This document shows positions 1-9,602 of a DNA stretch of 34,918 nucleotides, piece by piece. Position 1 is the stretch's first letter. Each line of letters begins with the position of its first letter. The notes under the pieces are model-generated. The model did no database searches, was not told where the DNA came from, and saw nothing but the letters and a program-made list of their open reading frames with translations. The stretch is from Pseudomonas protegens. GTDB taxonomy: Bacteria; Pseudomonadota; Gammaproteobacteria; Pseudomonadales; Pseudomonadaceae. The position numbers were made by a program, and so were the translations under genes. The stretch lies in the NCBI RefSeq assembly GCF_003732485.1, contig NZ_MOAK01000034.1, positions 1-34,918 on the forward strand. The letters are read 5' to 3'.

Positions 1-390
1 CTGCTTGGTCAGAGTATCGACCTTGGCATGCAGCGCCTTCACCTCGTTACGGCTCGGTACGCCCAGACGCGAGATGGCACTGTTCAAGCGCTTGTCGAAA
101 GCGCCTTCCAGTTCGTCCCACTTGCCCAGGGCGCGGTCCTTGACGTCGCTGATGCGCGACTTGGCCGAACTTGCGGAGTCTTTGGCGGCATCAACTTTCT
201 TGCCTACCACGCTCTTGGTCAGTTTCTCGGCTTTCTCACCATCCTTGACCAGTGTCTCGAAAAGCTTGCTGCCGTCAGAGTCGATTTTCGAGTACACGCC
301 TAAACCAGCAAGCCAAATTTTACGGGAGTACTCTTCGACTTTCCCGATCCACGAGCTGCCTTCTTTTTCAGTATTCTTTTTACCAGCCAT
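1..390 (-). CDS. phaF: PhaF, polyhydroxyalkanoate granule-associated phasin (partial)
   Basis: This is the N-terminal part of PhaF; the gene runs off the left window edge, so about 130 residues are visible. The start ATG (388-390) follows a GGAG ribosome site. The visible protein is the phasin domain: it opens with Lys/Glu-rich MAGKKNTEKEG, then the motif YSRKIWLAGLGVYSK that is nearly repeated in PhaI next door, then an amphipathic, coiled-coil-prone helix ending near SRLGVPSRNEVKALHAKVD. In the family this domain coats PHA granules, and a histone H1-like Ala/Lys/Pro repeat tail (outside this window) binds DNA and helps distribute granules at cell division. It lies 10 bp downstream of phaI, so the two are almost certainly one transcript. 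The family call is firm; the tail cannot be checked here. Confidence 0.93.
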   Translation of the reverse strand, partial: MAGKKNTEKEGSSWIGKVEEYSRKIWLAGLGVYSKIDSDGSKLFETLVKDGEKAEKLTKSVVGKKVDAAKDSASSAKSRISDVKDRALGKWDELEGAFDKRLNSAISRLGVPSRNEVKALHAKVDTLTKQ

Positions 391-400
391 CCCGTTCTCC

Positions 401-823
401 TTAATGTTTACGCGCGACACGTTCGAGCAACGCCGTCAGCTCATCGAGCTTAGCAGAGAGTGTCTCAACGTCATGTTTAGACGGAATGCCGATACGATTC
501 AAGGCACTGGCGACGCGCGTGTCAAAAGCCTTCTCGACTTTATCCAGTTGCACTTCGACTTTGCCTTTAAGAGTGCTGACATCCCCTTTAACGCTATCAA
601 TCTGACTGTTGGCAGCTTCAAGTTGTTCAGTGACAACTTTTTTGCCTTTCTTTTCAACGGATTGACCAGCCTTGATCAGTTCCTGGAAGTAGTCGCTGCC
701 TTCCTGGCCGACTCTGGCGTAGGCACCCAGGCCTGCCAGCCAGATCTTGCGGGCATAGGATTTGACTTCGCTCAGAGCAGTCGATTGAACATCAACTTTT
801 TTCTTCAGAATTACTTTGGCCAT
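401..823 (-). CDS. phaI: PhaI, polyhydroxyalkanoate granule phasin
   Basis: Encodes a 140-residue phasin (usual PhaI length) that coats PHA granules in the cytoplasm. The protein starts MAKVILKKK and carries the phasin signature KSYARKIWLAGLGAYARVG near residues 20-40, shared with PhaF. Heptad-like helices follow and it ends at LERVARKH without the Lys/Ala/Pro DNA-binding tail of PhaF. I chose ATG at 821-823 because it has a GAGGTG ribosome site just upstream; a GTG four codons earlier would place that ribosome site inside the gene. It is first in the phaI-phaF unit. A sigma-70-like promoter lies about 75 bp upstream (898-926). Confidence 0.95.
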   Translation of the reverse strand: MAKVILKKKVDVQSTALSEVKSYARKIWLAGLGAYARVGQEGSDYFQELIKAGQSVEKKGKKVVTEQLEAANSQIDSVKGDVSTLKGKVEVQLDKVEKAFDTRVASALNRIGIPSKHDVETLSAKLDELTALLERVARKH

Positions 824-897
824 GGTGCACCTCACGCGCAGAAGGTTTGAGGAACTGCCCTCGGAACGAGGACCTGAGGCACAACCTAAAGAGAAAA

Positions 898-926
898 ATT
901 AGAATCGGCACCCTAACGAATGTCAT
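898..926 (-). promoter_or_regulatory. Candidate sigma-70 promoter for phaI-phaF
   Basis: Read on the minus strand, ATGACA (921-926) and TCTAAT (898-903) are separated by exactly 17 bp. They match the -35 and -10 consensus at 5/6 and 4/6 positions and lie 75 bp upstream of the phaI start, facing it. No other element of this quality was seen between phaI and the REPIN at 934-1014. Prediction from sequence only. Confidence 0.45.
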
Positions 927-933
927 GAAATCA

Positions 934-1014
934 TGTAGGAGCCGCCTTGCTGGCGAAGCGCTTTATCAGGGCCGCTTGCGGCGCCTGAGGTTCGCTGGCA
1001 AGCCAGCTCCTACG
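934..1014. repeat. REPIN (paired inverted REP elements)
   Basis: Two REP units in inverted orientation: one begins TGTAGGAGCCGCCTTGCTGG at 934 and its imperfect complement ends CAAGCCAGCTCCTAC at 1013. Between them is a GC-rich spacer with its own small inverted repeat (GGCCGC/GCGGCG). It lies between the small PHA gene and phaI, so it would fold in the RNA read through from the former. Confidence 0.85.
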
Positions 1015-1021
1015 GAAGGAC

Positions 1022-1297
1022 TCAGACCAGTGCTTTGTCCAGAGCCTTTTCGATTTCCGACTTGATGGTGCCGCTCATGGCCGACATCAACAGCCCCAGT
1101 TCCACATCGATACGGATCGACTCTTCGCCCACATGCACCGCGCCTTTGACCCCGGAGCGCTTGAGGTTCAGGGTATCCCCTGCCCATTGCGGCTCCAGGC
1201 CATACTGATCGGCGAGTTTCTGTGCCAGTTTGTCGGCCTTTTCACGGGCCACCTGCTTACCCAGGCCATGGGCACGTTCAACACTAATACGGGCCAT
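1022..1297 (-). CDS. Polyhydroxyalkanoic acid system family protein
   Basis: A 91-residue protein ([28 protein letters not shown]...) of the small family found beside PHA granule genes (PHA_gran_rgn type). The pattern of an N-terminal helix after SVERAHGLG, a central beta region ([35 protein letters not shown]) and a C-terminal helix ([13 protein letters not shown]) fits that family. Its biochemical role is not established to my knowledge, and nothing in the sequence shows an active site. It precedes phaI-phaF on the same strand but is separated from it by a REPIN, and it is divergent from ubiE. ATG at 1295-1297 follows AGGAGT at good spacing. Confidence 0.88.
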   Translation of the reverse strand: MARISVERAHGLGKQVAREKADKLAQKLADQYGLEPQWAGDTLNLKRSGVKGAVHVGEESIRIDVELGLLMSAMSGTIKSEIEKALDKALV

Positions 1298-1452
1298 TGA
1301 AGGACTCCTGCTGTTTCGGGACTTGCCTGAAGCATCTTGACCCTGAGTGCGTCAAAACGTCCCGGCGGATCGCTATCTTACATTCAGCCTTGCCAAGACA
1401 AAGACCGCCACCGGCATTAGAATGTCCCGCATTCTCTTTTGGTGACAGCGAT

Positions 1453-2223
1453 ATGACTGATCAGCGCAAAGGCAGCGATGCCGAACCCACCACGCACTTC
1501 GGCTTCAAGAACGTTCCTGAAAGCCAGAAAGCGGAAAAAGTCGCAGAGGTATTCCACTCGGTAGCGGCCAAGTACGACCTGATGAACGACGTACTGTCCG
1601 GCGGCATGCACCGTTTGTGGAAACGCTTCACCATCGAGCTGTCGGGTGTACGCGCCGGCAATCGCGTATTGGATATCGCCGGCGGCACTGGCGACCTGAC
1701 CAAGCGCTTCTCCCACCTGGTAGGCCCTACTGGCCAAGTGGTACTGGCCGACATCAACGAGTCCATGCTCAAGGTTGGCCGCGACCGCCTGCTGGACCTG
1801 GGTGTGGCCGGCAACGTCGAATTCGTCCAGGCCGATGCGGAAAAGCTGCCTTTCCCGGACAACCATTTCGACTGCGTCACCATTGCCTTCGGCCTGCGCA
1901 ATGTCACCCATAAAGAGGACGCCCTGCGCTCCATGCTGCGGGTGCTCAAGCCCGGCGGCCGGCTGCTGGTGCTGGAATTTTCCAAACCGACCAATGCCCT
2001 GATGTCCAAGGTCTACGACGCCTATTCGTTTGCCTTCATGCCCCTGGCCGGCAAGCTGATCACCAACGACTCGGAAAGCTACCGCTACCTGGCCGAATCG
2101 ATTCGCATGCATCCCAACCAGGAAACCCTCAAGTCGATGATGGTCGAGGCCGGCTTCGACCGCGTGACCTATCACAACATGACCGCAGGCATCGTCGCCC
2201 TGCACCGCGGCATCAAGCCCTGA
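1453..2223 (+). CDS. ubiE: UbiE, ubiquinone/menaquinone C-methyltransferase
   Basis: A 256-residue SAM-dependent methyltransferase that C-methylates the benzoquinol ring in ubiquinone synthesis. The class I SAM-binding motif is [10 protein letters not shown] at residues 72-81; the acidic loop at the end of strand 2 is [11 protein letters not shown], and the post-motif region [20 protein letters not shown] is typical of UbiE. I chose ATG at 1453 ([12 protein letters not shown]) because upstream in-frame sequence looks like intergenic DNA and the length then matches the family. Its stop overlaps the ubiJ start by one base (TGATG), so ubiE-ubiJ-ubiB should be translationally coupled. Confidence 0.96.
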   Translation: MTDQRKGSDAEPTTHFGFKNVPESQKAEKVAEVFHSVAAKYDLMNDVLSGGMHRLWKRFTIELSGVRAGNRVLDIAGGTGDLTKRFSHLVGPTGQVVLADINESMLKVGRDRLLDLGVAGNVEFVQADAEKLPFPDNHFDCVTIAFGLRNVTHKEDALRSMLRVLKPGGRLLVLEFSKPTNALMSKVYDAYSFAFMPLAGKLITNDSESYRYLAESIRMHPNQETLKSMMVEAGFDRVTYHNMTAGIVALHRGIKP

Positions 2224-2846
2224 TGCTGCTCAGCGGCCTGCTCGCCAGCGTCGAGACCGGCATCAATCGAGTGCTGCGTCTGGACAGTACGGCCCTGCCG
2301 CGCTTGCAGCACCTCAATGGCAAGGTGATCGCCGTCGATTGCCGCAGCCCGGCATTGCAGCTGTTCATCCTGCCCAGTGACGAAGGCCTGATGCTGGCCG
2401 CCCAGTGGGCCGCGGACCCTGACTGCACGCTGCGCGCACCGGCTTCAAGCCTGATGCGCCTGGCCCTGAGCAAGGACAAGACCGCCGTCCTGCACGGCCC
2501 CGAAGTTGAGCTGGAAGGTGACAGCGGCGTGCTCCTGGACCTGGCGGCCATCCTCCAGGACCTGGAGCTGGACTGGGAGTACGAACTGTCCCGTTGGCTG
2601 GGCCCGGTGGCCACCCAACTGTTCAGCGGCCATGTGCGCAGCCGCGCCCGCTGGTATCAGCAAGGATTTGCCAGCCTGAATCAGAACCTCGCCGAGTTCC
2701 TCGCCGAAGAATCGCGCACCCTGGTGGGCCAGCGCGAAGCCGAAGCGCGCTTTCGCGAGCTGGATAAGGCCAAACTCGACCTGGAACGTCTCGAGGCGCG
2801 CTTGGAGCGCCTTTCCCGATCCCTTGACCCAAGCGATAACGCATGA
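2223..2846 (+). CDS. ubiJ: UbiJ, ubiquinone biosynthesis accessory factor (SCP2 domain)
   Basis: A 207-residue protein with an N-terminal SCP2-like lipid-binding domain (about residues 10-115, containing [15 protein letters not shown] and [15 protein letters not shown]) and a C-terminal helical coiled-coil ([28 protein letters not shown]). In the family UbiJ works with UbiK and organises the soluble Ubi complex that handles hydrophobic ubiquinone intermediates. The position between ubiE and ubiB, overlapping ubiE by 1 bp and ubiB by 4 bp (ATGA), is the standard gammaproteobacterial arrangement and strongly supports the call. Confidence 0.93.
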   Translation: MLLSGLLASVETGINRVLRLDSTALPRLQHLNGKVIAVDCRSPALQLFILPSDEGLMLAAQWAADPDCTLRAPASSLMRLALSKDKTAVLHGPEVELEGDSGVLLDLAAILQDLELDWEYELSRWLGPVATQLFSGHVRSRARWYQQGFASLNQNLAEFLAEESRTLVGQREAEARFRELDKAKLDLERLEARLERLSRSLDPSDNA

Positions 2847-4447
2847 AGCTGCTTGCCGTCCGCCGTCTGTTGCGCATCCAGCGCGTCGTGATCCGCTACC
2901 GTCTCGATGACCTGCTATTCGACCTGCCATTACCCTGGTTTCTCCTGGCCCTGCGCTTCGCCTTGCCCTGGCGCTGGTTCCCGCGCAAGCCTCTGGAGCT
3001 GAGCCGCGGTGCCCGACTGCGCCTGGCGCTGCAGGACCTGGGGCCGATCTTCATCAAGTTCGGGCAGATCCTCTCCACCCGCCGCGACCTGTTGCCGGAA
3101 GACATCGCCGACGAACTGATGCTGCTGCAGGACCGGGTGCCACCGTTCGATTCGCAGAAGTCCGTGGCCCTGATCGAAGAACAGCTGGGCAAGAAGATCA
3201 GCGACGTGTTCAGCCGCTTCGACATTGAGCCGCTGGCCTCGGCGTCGGTGGCCCAGGTGCACGCCGCCAAGCTCAAGACCGGCGAAGAAGTGGTAGTCAA
3301 GGTGATCCGCCCCGGGCTCAAGCCGATCATCGCCCAGGACCTGGCATGGCTGTTCATCCTCGCCCGCGCCGCGGAAAAGCTTTCGGCCGACGCCCGCCTG
3401 CTGCACCCGGTGGACGTGGTCAGCGACTACGAGAAAACCATCTACGACGAACTCGACCTGCTGCGCGAGGCGGCCAACGCCAGCCAGCTCAAGCGCAACT
3501 TCGAAGGTTCGCCGCTGCTGTATGTCCCCCAGGTCTACTGGGATTGGTGCCGGCCGAAGGTACTGGTGATGGAGCGCATCTATGGCATCCAGGTCACTGA
3601 CCTGGCGACCCTGGCCGACCAGCGCACCGACATGAAAATGCTCGCCGAGCGGGGCGTGGAGATCTTCTTCACCCAGGTGTTCCGCGACAGTTTCTTCCAC
3701 GCCGACATGCACCCGGGCAACATCTTCGTCAGCACCGTGCAGCCCTGGAGCCCGCAGTACATCGCCATCGACTGCGGCATCGTCGGCAGCCTGACCCCGG
3801 AAGACCAGGACTACCTGGCACGCAACCTGTTTGCCTTCTTCAAGCGCGACTACCGCCGCGTGGCCCAGTTGCACATCGATTCCGGCTGGGTCCCCGCGGA
3901 AACCAAGCTCAATGAATTCGAAGCGGCAATCCGCACGGTCTGCGAACCGATCTTTGAAAAGCCGTTGAAGGATATTTCCTTCGGCCAGGTGCTGATGCGT
4001 CTGTTCCAGACCGCTCGGCGCTTCAATATGGAAGTCCAGCCGCAGCTGGTGCTGTTGCAGAAGACCCTGCTCAACATTGAAGGCCTGGGTCGCCAGCTGT
4101 ACCCGGACCTGGACCTGTGGAACACCGCGCAACCCTTCCTCGAACGCTGGATGCGCGAACGGGTCAGCCCGAAAGCCGTGCTCGGCAATATCCACAGCCA
4201 GATCGAACAGTTGCCGCACCTGGCCAACATGACCCGCGACCTGCTGGAGCGCATGTCGCAACCCCATGCCGCCGATCCGCCGGCGCCCTGGCACAAGCGC
4301 AAGGACGACTGGTTCCTGCGTCTGCTGGGCACTGCCCACCTGGGCGGTGGCGCGGTCCTGGCCGCCGGCGGTCCGCTGCATGAGCTGGGCCACTGGCCTG
4401 CCGGCATCATGATTGCTGTGGGTTTGTATCTGATCGTTCGCCGATAG
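2843..4447 (+). CDS. ubiB: UbiB, ubiquinone biosynthesis atypical kinase/ATPase
   Basis: A 534-residue member of the ABC1/ADCK/UbiB protein-kinase-like family. Visible hallmarks are the KxGQ motif (KFGQ, 72-75), the Ala-rich nucleotide loop ASASVAQVH (132-140) in place of a Gly-rich loop, the lysine in VVVKV (K153), the catalytic-loop equivalent HADMHPGN (286-293), and DCG (310-312) in place of DFG. Two hydrophobic C-terminal segments (about 495-533) anchor it to the inner membrane. The family is thought to use ATPase activity to make membrane lipid intermediates available to the Ubi complex. Translation is coupled to ubiJ through ATGA. Confidence 0.96.
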   Translation: MKLLAVRRLLRIQRVVIRYRLDDLLFDLPLPWFLLALRFALPWRWFPRKPLELSRGARLRLALQDLGPIFIKFGQILSTRRDLLPEDIADELMLLQDRVPPFDSQKSVALIEEQLGKKISDVFSRFDIEPLASASVAQVHAAKLKTGEEVVVKVIRPGLKPIIAQDLAWLFILARAAEKLSADARLLHPVDVVSDYEKTIYDELDLLREAANASQLKRNFEGSPLLYVPQVYWDWCRPKVLVMERIYGIQVTDLATLADQRTDMKMLAERGVEIFFTQVFRDSFFHADMHPGNIFVSTVQPWSPQYIAIDCGIVGSLTPEDQDYLARNLFAFFKRDYRRVAQLHIDSGWVPAETKLNEFEAAIRTVCEPIFEKPLKDISFGQVLMRLFQTARRFNMEVQPQLVLLQKTLLNIEGLGRQLYPDLDLWNTAQPFLERWMRERVSPKAVLGNIHSQIEQLPHLANMTRDLLERMSQPHAADPPAPWHKRKDDWFLRLLGTAHLGGGAVLAAGGPLHELGHWPAGIMIAVGLYLIVRR

Positions 4448-4527
4448 CCAGTGGCGCGACCTGCTGGCAAACTGTCGAAATCGCCGAGGCGTCACCAGCG
4501 GGTTGAGCCCGGTTGTCGGAGTCGAAA

Positions 4528-4920
4528 ATGAAAGATTGGCTGGACCAGATCAAATGGGATGCGCACGGCCTGGTGCCGGCCATCGCCCAGGATCACAAGA
4601 CCGGGCGCGTGCTGATGATGGCCTGGATGAACCGCGAGGCCCTGAGCCTGACCGCCGCCGAGAACCGCGCCATCTATTGGTCACGTTCCCGTGGCAAGCT
4701 ATGGCGCAAGGGCGAAGAGTCCGGGCACGTACAGAAGCTGCATGAAATGCGCCTGGACTGCGACGCTGACGTGATCATCCTGATGGTCGAGCAGATCGGC
4801 GACATTGCCTGTCACACCGGCCGCCACAGCTGTTTCTACCGCGTCTACGAAGACGGCGAGTGGAAAACCGTCGAACCGGTCCTCAAGGACCCGCACGCGA
4901 TTTATTCTGCAGGACACTGA
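4528..4920 (+). CDS. hisI: HisI, phosphoribosyl-AMP cyclohydrolase
   Basis: A 130-residue monofunctional enzyme for the third step of histidine synthesis (opening the adenine ring of PR-AMP). The metal-binding signatures are DCDAD (77-81) for Mg and CHTGRHSC (95-102) for Zn, both intact. The ATG at 4528 has GGAG seven bases upstream; a TTG five codons earlier is less likely because it would bury that site. It is followed by hisE with one base between them. In many bacteria HisI and HisE are fused; here they are separate, as usual in Pseudomonas, and away from the main his genes. Confidence 0.96.
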   Translation: MKDWLDQIKWDAHGLVPAIAQDHKTGRVLMMAWMNREALSLTAAENRAIYWSRSRGKLWRKGEESGHVQKLHEMRLDCDADVIILMVEQIGDIACHTGRHSCFYRVYEDGEWKTVEPVLKDPHAIYSAGH

Positions 4921-4921
4921 C

Positions 4922-5254
4922 ATGAGCGATACCCTCACCCGTCTGGCCCAAGTGCTGGAAGAGCGTAAAGACGCCGCAGCCGACAGCTCCTATGTGGCCA
5001 GCCTGTATCACAAGGGGCTGAACAAGATTCTGGAAAAAGTCGGCGAAGAATCGGTGGAAACCATCATCGCCGCCAAGGACGCCGCCATCAGCGGTGACTG
5101 CAGCGATGTGATCTATGAAACCGCGGACCTGTGGTTCCATACCCTGGTCATGCTGGCGCAGTTGGGGCAGCACCCCCAGGCCGTGCTCGATGAACTGGAT
5201 CGCCGCTTCGGTCTGTCCGGACACACCGAGAAAGCCTCGCGTCCGTCCGCCTGA
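4922..5254 (+). CDS. hisE: HisE, phosphoribosyl-ATP pyrophosphatase
   Basis: A 110-residue all-alpha NTP-pyrophosphohydrolase of the MazG-like superfamily for the second step of histidine synthesis. The catalytic helices are recognisable: [18 protein letters not shown] (35-52), supplying the EE..E metal ligands, and [17 protein letters not shown] (62-78), supplying E and D. It starts one base after the hisI stop. Biosynthetic hisIE and the degradative hut genes share this window only because of chromosome order; no common regulation is visible. Confidence 0.95.
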   Translation: MSDTLTRLAQVLEERKDAAADSSYVASLYHKGLNKILEKVGEESVETIIAAKDAAISGDCSDVIYETADLWFHTLVMLAQLGQHPQAVLDELDRRFGLSGHTEKASRPSA

Positions 5255-5279
5255 ACAACTTTCTAAGAGGAAACGCAGC

Positions 5280-5561
5280 ATGGGCATTTTTGACTGGAAA
5301 CACTGGATCGTCATCCTGGTGGTCGTGGTACTGGTATTCGGCACCAAGAAGCTCAAGAACCTGGGCACTGACGTCGGCGAATCGATCAAGGGCTTTCGCA
5401 AGGCCATGAACGACGACGAAAAGCCGGCCGAGCCCGTGGTCCCGCCAGCGGCACAGCCCGTGCCACCGGTTCAGCCACAGCAAAGCGCACCGCTGAACCA
5501 GCCGCACACCATCGACGTGCAGGCACAAAAAGTCGAAGAGCCGACCCGCAAAGACTCGTGA
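5280..5561 (+). CDS. tatA: TatA, twin-arginine translocase pore-forming subunit
   Basis: A 93-residue protein: a short N-terminal segment [21 protein letters not shown] (one transmembrane helix with the family's Phe-Gly hinge), then an amphipathic helix [22 protein letters not shown], then a Pro/Gln/Val-rich acidic tail. In the Tat system it oligomerises to let folded proteins cross the inner membrane. The ATG at 5280 follows AAGAGG. The gene heads tatA-tatB-tatC; stop to tatB start is 10 bp. Confidence 0.95.
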   Translation: MGIFDWKHWIVILVVVVLVFGTKKLKNLGTDVGESIKGFRKAMNDDEKPAEPVVPPAAQPVPPVQPQQSAPLNQPHTIDVQAQKVEEPTRKDS

Positions 5562-5571
5562 GCACTGACTA

Positions 5572-6012
5572 ATGTTTGGTATCAGCTTCTCTGAACTGCT
5601 GCTGGTGGGCCTGGTGGCCCTGCTGGTGCTCGGCCCCGAGCGCCTGCCTGGCGCGGCGCGCACCGCCGGCCTGTGGGTCGGGCGCCTGAAGCGCAGCTTC
5701 AACGCGATAAAACAGGAAGTTGAACGTGAAATCGGGGCCGACGAGATCCGCCGGCAACTGCACAACGAGCACATTCTGTCCCTGGAGCAGGAAGCGCGGA
5801 AGATCCTCGCCCCGACTCAGCAGCAACCGACTCCGGTCGAACCGATAGCCGAGCAGACGATTCACTCGCCAAGCTCAGCGCCGGTAGCTGAAACGGCCCC
5901 TGTGACCGAAGCACCGCTGCCAACGACTCCAGTTGCCGAGCCTGCGGCCCCGGTGGCGACACCCGCCACCACGGCCCCCCACGACCCCACTTTGCCGCCG
6001 CGAGCCCCATGA
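5572..6012 (+). CDS. tatB: TatB, twin-arginine translocase receptor subunit
   Basis: A 146-residue protein with the TatB signature [19 protein letters not shown] (transmembrane helix with a Glu inside the N-terminal part) followed by [14 protein letters not shown] and a long amphipathic helix to about residue 75. The last 60 or so residues are a low-complexity Pro/Ala/Thr/Val tail, variable in this family. TatB with TatC forms the receptor for twin-arginine signal peptides. Its stop overlaps the tatC start (ATGA at 6009). Confidence 0.95.
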   Translation: MFGISFSELLLVGLVALLVLGPERLPGAARTAGLWVGRLKRSFNAIKQEVEREIGADEIRRQLHNEHILSLEQEARKILAPTQQQPTPVEPIAEQTIHSPSSAPVAETAPVTEAPLPTTPVAEPAAPVATPATTAPHDPTLPPRAP

Positions 6013-6803
6013 GCGATATCCCAGAGAACGACCAACACATGCCGCTGGTGTCGCACCTCACCGAGCTGCGTACCCGCCTGCTGCGCTGCGTAGCGGCGAT
6101 CTTCATCATCTTCGCCGGGTTGTTCGCCTTCACCCAGCAGATCTACACCATTGTCTCCACCCCCCTGCGCGAGTACCTGCCGGTGGGTGCGACAATGATC
6201 GCCACCGACGTCGCCTCGCCGTTTCTCACCCCGCTGAAACTGACCATGATGGTTTCGCTGTTCCTGGCGATCCCGGTGATCCTGCATCAGATCTGGGGCT
6301 TTATCGCACCCGGGCTGTACAAGCACGAGAAGCGCATCGCCGTGCCGCTGTTGGTGTCGAGCATCCTACTGTTCTACATCGGCATGGCCTTCGCCTACTT
6401 CCTGGTGTTTCCGCTGATCTTCAAGTTCTTCGCTGCCGCCACTCCGGCCGGCGTGGAGATGATGACCGACATCACCAGCTACCTCGATTTCGTCATGACC
6501 CTGTTCTTCGCGTTCGGCGTGGCGTTCGAGATCCCGGTGGCTGTGGTGCTGCTGGTATGGATCGGTGTGGTCAACGTGGCCTACCTGAGGAAGATCCGCC
6601 CTTACGTGATCATCGGCTGCTTTGTGGTGGGCATGATTCTCACCCCGCCGGATATCTTCTCCCAGACCCTGCTGGCCGTGCCCATGTGGCTGCTGTTTGA
6701 AATCGGCGTGCTGTTTGGCGGGCTGATCAGCAAGCGCGGCGACCACCCGGACGATGCGCCGGCTGACGATCACAACGACCAGCCGCCAGCGACCCAAGCG
6801 TGA
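6009..6803 (+). CDS. tatC: TatC, twin-arginine translocase core subunit
   Basis: A 264-residue polytopic membrane protein with the six-helix TatC pattern. Conserved pieces include [16 protein letters not shown] near the N-terminus (binds the twin-arginine peptide), [12 protein letters not shown] in the first cytoplasmic loop, [14 protein letters not shown], and [24 protein letters not shown] with the late Pro and Glu residues. The Asp/His-rich C-terminal tail is cytoplasmic. It overlaps tatB by 4 bp and rsmE by 4 bp (GTGA), so rsmE is probably read with the tat genes. Confidence 0.96.
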   Translation: MSDIPENDQHMPLVSHLTELRTRLLRCVAAIFIIFAGLFAFTQQIYTIVSTPLREYLPVGATMIATDVASPFLTPLKLTMMVSLFLAIPVILHQIWGFIAPGLYKHEKRIAVPLLVSSILLFYIGMAFAYFLVFPLIFKFFAAATPAGVEMMTDITSYLDFVMTLFFAFGVAFEIPVAVVLLVWIGVVNVAYLRKIRPYVIIGCFVVGMILTPPDIFSQTLLAVPMWLLFEIGVLFGGLISKRGDHPDDAPADDHNDQPPATQA

Positions 6804-7507
6804 ACCTGCTGCTTCTGGAAGAGGCCGACTTCATCGCGGCCGACCTGGTGGTGCTGCGCGACCGGCGCCTGACTCATATGCAGGAAGTGCATCGGGTAGC
6901 GGTGGGCGACAGCCTGCGGGTCGGGCGTATCGGCGGACTGATGGGTTCAGCCCGGGTGCTGCGCCTAGAACCCACCGAAGCCGAACTGCAAATCACCCTG
7001 GACCAGCCACCCCCGGCCAAGCTACCGCTGACCATGGTACTGGCCCTGCCACGCCCGAAGATGCTTCGTCGCGTGCTGCAGACCGTCGCCGCCATGGGCG
7101 TGCCACGGCTGGTGCTGGTCAACAGCTACCGGGTGGAAAAGAGCTTCTGGCAAACCCCGTTCCTGGAACCCGAGGCCATTCGTGAACAGCTGATTCTCGG
7201 CCTGGAACAGGCTCGCGACAGCGTGCTGCCCGAAGTGGTCATCGAAAAACGCTTCAAGCCCTTCGTCGAGGATCGTCTGCCGGCTCTCAGCGCAGGCACC
7301 CTGGGACTGGTGGGTCACCCTGGCCAGTACCCGCCCTGCCCTCGCGGCCTGGATGAACCGGTCACCCTGGCCATCGGGCCCGAAGGTGGCTGGATCCCCT
7401 ACGAGATCGATCTGCTGGCCAAGGCCGGCCTGCAACCGGTGCAACTGGGCGAACGCATCCTGCGGGTCGAAACCGCCGTTACAGCCCTCCTCTCACGCCT
7501 GTTTTGA
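6800..7507 (+). CDS. rsmE: RsmE, 16S rRNA m3U1498 methyltransferase
   Basis: A 235-residue SPOUT-class methyltransferase that methylates N3 of U1498 in 16S rRNA. The N-terminal PUA-like RNA-binding region ([18 protein letters not shown]) precedes the knotted SAM-binding domain with AIGPEGGW (191-198) and [11 protein letters not shown] (217-227), the RsmE signatures. The start is GTG at 6800, overlapping the tatC stop. A weak hairpin after the stop (7510-7535) may end the transcript. Confidence 0.94.
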   Translation: MNLLLLEEADFIAADLVVLRDRRLTHMQEVHRVAVGDSLRVGRIGGLMGSARVLRLEPTEAELQITLDQPPPAKLPLTMVLALPRPKMLRRVLQTVAAMGVPRLVLVNSYRVEKSFWQTPFLEPEAIREQLILGLEQARDSVLPEVVIEKRFKPFVEDRLPALSAGTLGLVGHPGQYPPCPRGLDEPVTLAIGPEGGWIPYEIDLLAKAGLQPVQLGERILRVETAVTALLSRLF

Positions 7508-7509
7508 GC

Positions 7510-7535
7510 AAAGGCTCCGTGCCAGCCGGAGCTTT
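7510..7535 (+). terminator. Weak hairpin terminator after rsmE
   Basis: AAAGGCTCCG and CGGAGCTTT form a stem with a 7-base loop three bases after the rsmE stop. The trailing T-run is only three bases, so it is weak as an intrinsic terminator, but the position is right for ending the tat-rsmE transcript. Confidence 0.4.
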
Positions 7536-7563
7536 AGCCTGCAATATCAAATCGCCATCTACC

Positions 7564-7590
7564 TACAGAATCCACCGCTCCCGCCGATAG
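7564..7590 (+). promoter_or_regulatory. Candidate FliA (sigma-28) promoter of the chemoreceptor gene
   Basis: TACA (7564-7567), exactly 15 bp, then GCCGATAG (7583-7590). The flagellar sigma factor consensus is TAAA-N15-GCCGATAA, so this differs at two positions only and has the exact spacing. It lies about 40 bp upstream of the chemoreceptor ATG, in the right orientation. Chemoreceptor genes are often FliA-dependent, which supports the call; no experiment is available here. Confidence 0.6.
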
Positions 7591-7630
7591 CCTATGGTTA
7601 AGCCCATCTTGCTAAAAGGGAGTTCGCAGC

Positions 7631-9547
7631 ATGTACCGTTGGCTAGCCAGGAACCTGGGAAATGTAAGCGTCAGCCGCAAACTCGGTATCGGCTTCGGCC
7701 TGGTACTGCTTCTGACCCTATTGATCACTGCCACAGGCTGGACCGGCCTGGGCCGAGTGATCGACCGTGGCGACAAACTGGGCAACATCTCCACGCTCTA
7801 TGGCATGACCAAGGACCTGCGCATCGCCCGTCTCAACTACGAGATGCACCGTGGCGACCAGGGCCCGAGCGCCGTCAACGACATACTCAAACAGCTCGAC
7901 GAAGGCCTGCAGGCCGCCCGTGAGCAACTGCAGCAACCCGAAAGCATCGCCATGCTGGATCAGCAACTGAGCGCCGTGGCCGAGTACCAGAAAGCCTTTG
8001 CCGACATGACCCGCGCCACCGCCAGCCGCGAGGCGGCCCGGACCCAGCTCGGCGCCAGTGCCGACAATGCCGTGGCCCGTGTGGCCGAGGTCGAGAAGTC
8101 GCTGCTGCAAGGCGACAGCGTGGCTCAGTTCAATAGCGTCATCGACCTCTCCAAGCTGATCCAGCAGGCACGCTTCCAGGTCCGCGGCTACACCTACAGC
8201 GCCAAACCGGAAGCCAAGCAACCGGCCCTGGATGCCATCGACAACGCGCTGAACAACCTCACCAGCCTGCCGACCCGCCTGCCGGAGCAGCACATTGCCA
8301 ACCTGCAACAGGCCAGCGATTCGCTTAAAGCCTACCGAGCGGCCGTCAGCGGCTTCAGCGACGCCGAAGAGGCCAGCGCCGCTGCCCTCAAGCGTATGGC
8401 CGCCCAAGGCGACCGACTGATGGACCTGAGCAACCAGTTGACCGGTGCACAGACCGCCAAGCGTGACAGCGATGCCAGCCAGGCCAAAAGCACCCTGCTG
8501 ATCGCCACGGTACTGGCTTTGGTGTTTGGTCTGATTGCCGCCTGGGCCATCACCCGACAGATCATCCAGCCGCTGCAGCAGACCCTCAAGGCCGCCGAAC
8601 GTGTGGCAGCCGGTGATCTCAGCCAGAACCTGGCAGTGGATCGCCGCGACGAGCTTGGCCAACTGCAGAAAGCCATGCAGCGCATGACCCTCGGCTTGCG
8701 GGAACTGATCGGCGGCATCAGCGACGGCGTGACCCAGATCGCCAGCGCCGCCGAACAATTGTCGGCCGTCACCGAGCAGACCAGCGCCGGGGTCAACAGC
8801 CAGAAGGTGGAAACCGATCAGGTAGCCACGGCAATGAACGAAATGGCCGCCACGGTGCAGGAAGTCGCACGCAATGCCGAAGAAGCCTCAGAGGCCGCAG
8901 TAGCCGCCGATCAGCAGGCCCGCGAGGGTGATCGCGTGGTGAACGAAGCCATTGCCCAGATCGAGCGCCTGGCCAGCGAGGTGGGCCACTCCACCGAAGC
9001 CATGGGCCACCTCAAACAGGAAAGCGACAAGATCGGCAGCGTGCTGGATGTGATCAAGTCGGTGGCCCAGCAGACCAACCTGCTGGCCCTCAACGCCGCC
9101 ATCGAAGCGGCCCGTGCCGGTGAAGCCGGGCGTGGTTTCGCCGTGGTTGCGGACGAAGTGCGCAGTCTGGCCCAGCGCACCCAGCAATCCACCGAAGAGA
9201 TCGCCGAGCTGATCGTCGGCCTGCAAAGCGGCACTCAGCAAGTGGCCAGCACCCTGGACACCAGCCGCAGTCTCACCGACAGCAGCGTCGAACTGACCCG
9301 TCGGGCCGGGGGTTCGCTGGAGAACATCACCCGCACCGTGTCGGCCATCCAGGCGATGAACCAGCAGATCGCCGCGGCAGCCGAGCAGCAGAGCGCCGTA
9401 GCGGAAGAGATCAACCGCAGCGTGTTGAATGTGCGTGATGTGTCTGAACAGACGTCATCGGCCAGCGAAGAAACCGCGGCCTCCAGCGCCGAACTGGCGC
9501 GGTTGGGGATTCACCTGCAAAGCCTGGTGGGGCGTTTCCGGGTCTGA
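7631..9547 (+). CDS. Methyl-accepting chemotaxis protein, McpQ-like (HBM ligand domain)
   Basis: A 638-residue transmembrane chemoreceptor: TM1 at about 19-38, an all-helical periplasmic region of about 245 residues, TM2 at about 288-308, a HAMP linker (309-361) and a long signalling coiled coil whose conserved tip is [20 protein letters not shown] (478-497). The size and all-alpha nature of the sensor region fit the helical bimodular (HBM) type. By gene order (immediately after rsmE, before the ABC genes) it corresponds to P. putida McpQ, a citrate and metal-citrate receptor; ligand identity here is inferred from position and domain type only. A GGGAG ribosome site precedes ATG 7631. Confidence 0.9.
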   Translation: MYRWLARNLGNVSVSRKLGIGFGLVLLLTLLITATGWTGLGRVIDRGDKLGNISTLYGMTKDLRIARLNYEMHRGDQGPSAVNDILKQLDEGLQAAREQLQQPESIAMLDQQLSAVAEYQKAFADMTRATASREAARTQLGASADNAVARVAEVEKSLLQGDSVAQFNSVIDLSKLIQQARFQVRGYTYSAKPEAKQPALDAIDNALNNLTSLPTRLPEQHIANLQQASDSLKAYRAAVSGFSDAEEASAAALKRMAAQGDRLMDLSNQLTGAQTAKRDSDASQAKSTLLIATVLALVFGLIAAWAITRQIIQPLQQTLKAAERVAAGDLSQNLAVDRRDELGQLQKAMQRMTLGLRELIGGISDGVTQIASAAEQLSAVTEQTSAGVNSQKVETDQVATAMNEMAATVQEVARNAEEASEAAVAADQQAREGDRVVNEAIAQIERLASEVGHSTEAMGHLKQESDKIGSVLDVIKSVAQQTNLLALNAAIEAARAGEAGRGFAVVADEVRSLAQRTQQSTEEIAELIVGLQSGTQQVASTLDTSRSLTDSSVELTRRAGGSLENITRTVSAIQAMNQQIAAAAEQQSAVAEEINRSVLNVRDVSEQTSSASEETAASSAELARLGIHLQSLVGRFRV

Positions 9548-9551
9548 ATCG

Positions 9552-9599
9552 CTTCGCCGGCAAGCCGGCTCCTACAAGGAAATGCAGGAGCCGGCGAAG
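9552..9599. repeat. REP element pair between convergent genes
   Basis: CTTCGCCGGC...GGCTCCT faces AGGAGCCGGCGAAG, forming a 10-bp GC-rich stem (GCCGGCTCCT/AGGAGCCGGC) with a 12-base loop. It fills the gap between the chemoreceptor stop (9547) and the convergent ABC ATPase stop (9603), so it may also act as a transcription stop for both directions. Confidence 0.75.
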
Positions 9600-9602
9600 G
9601 CC

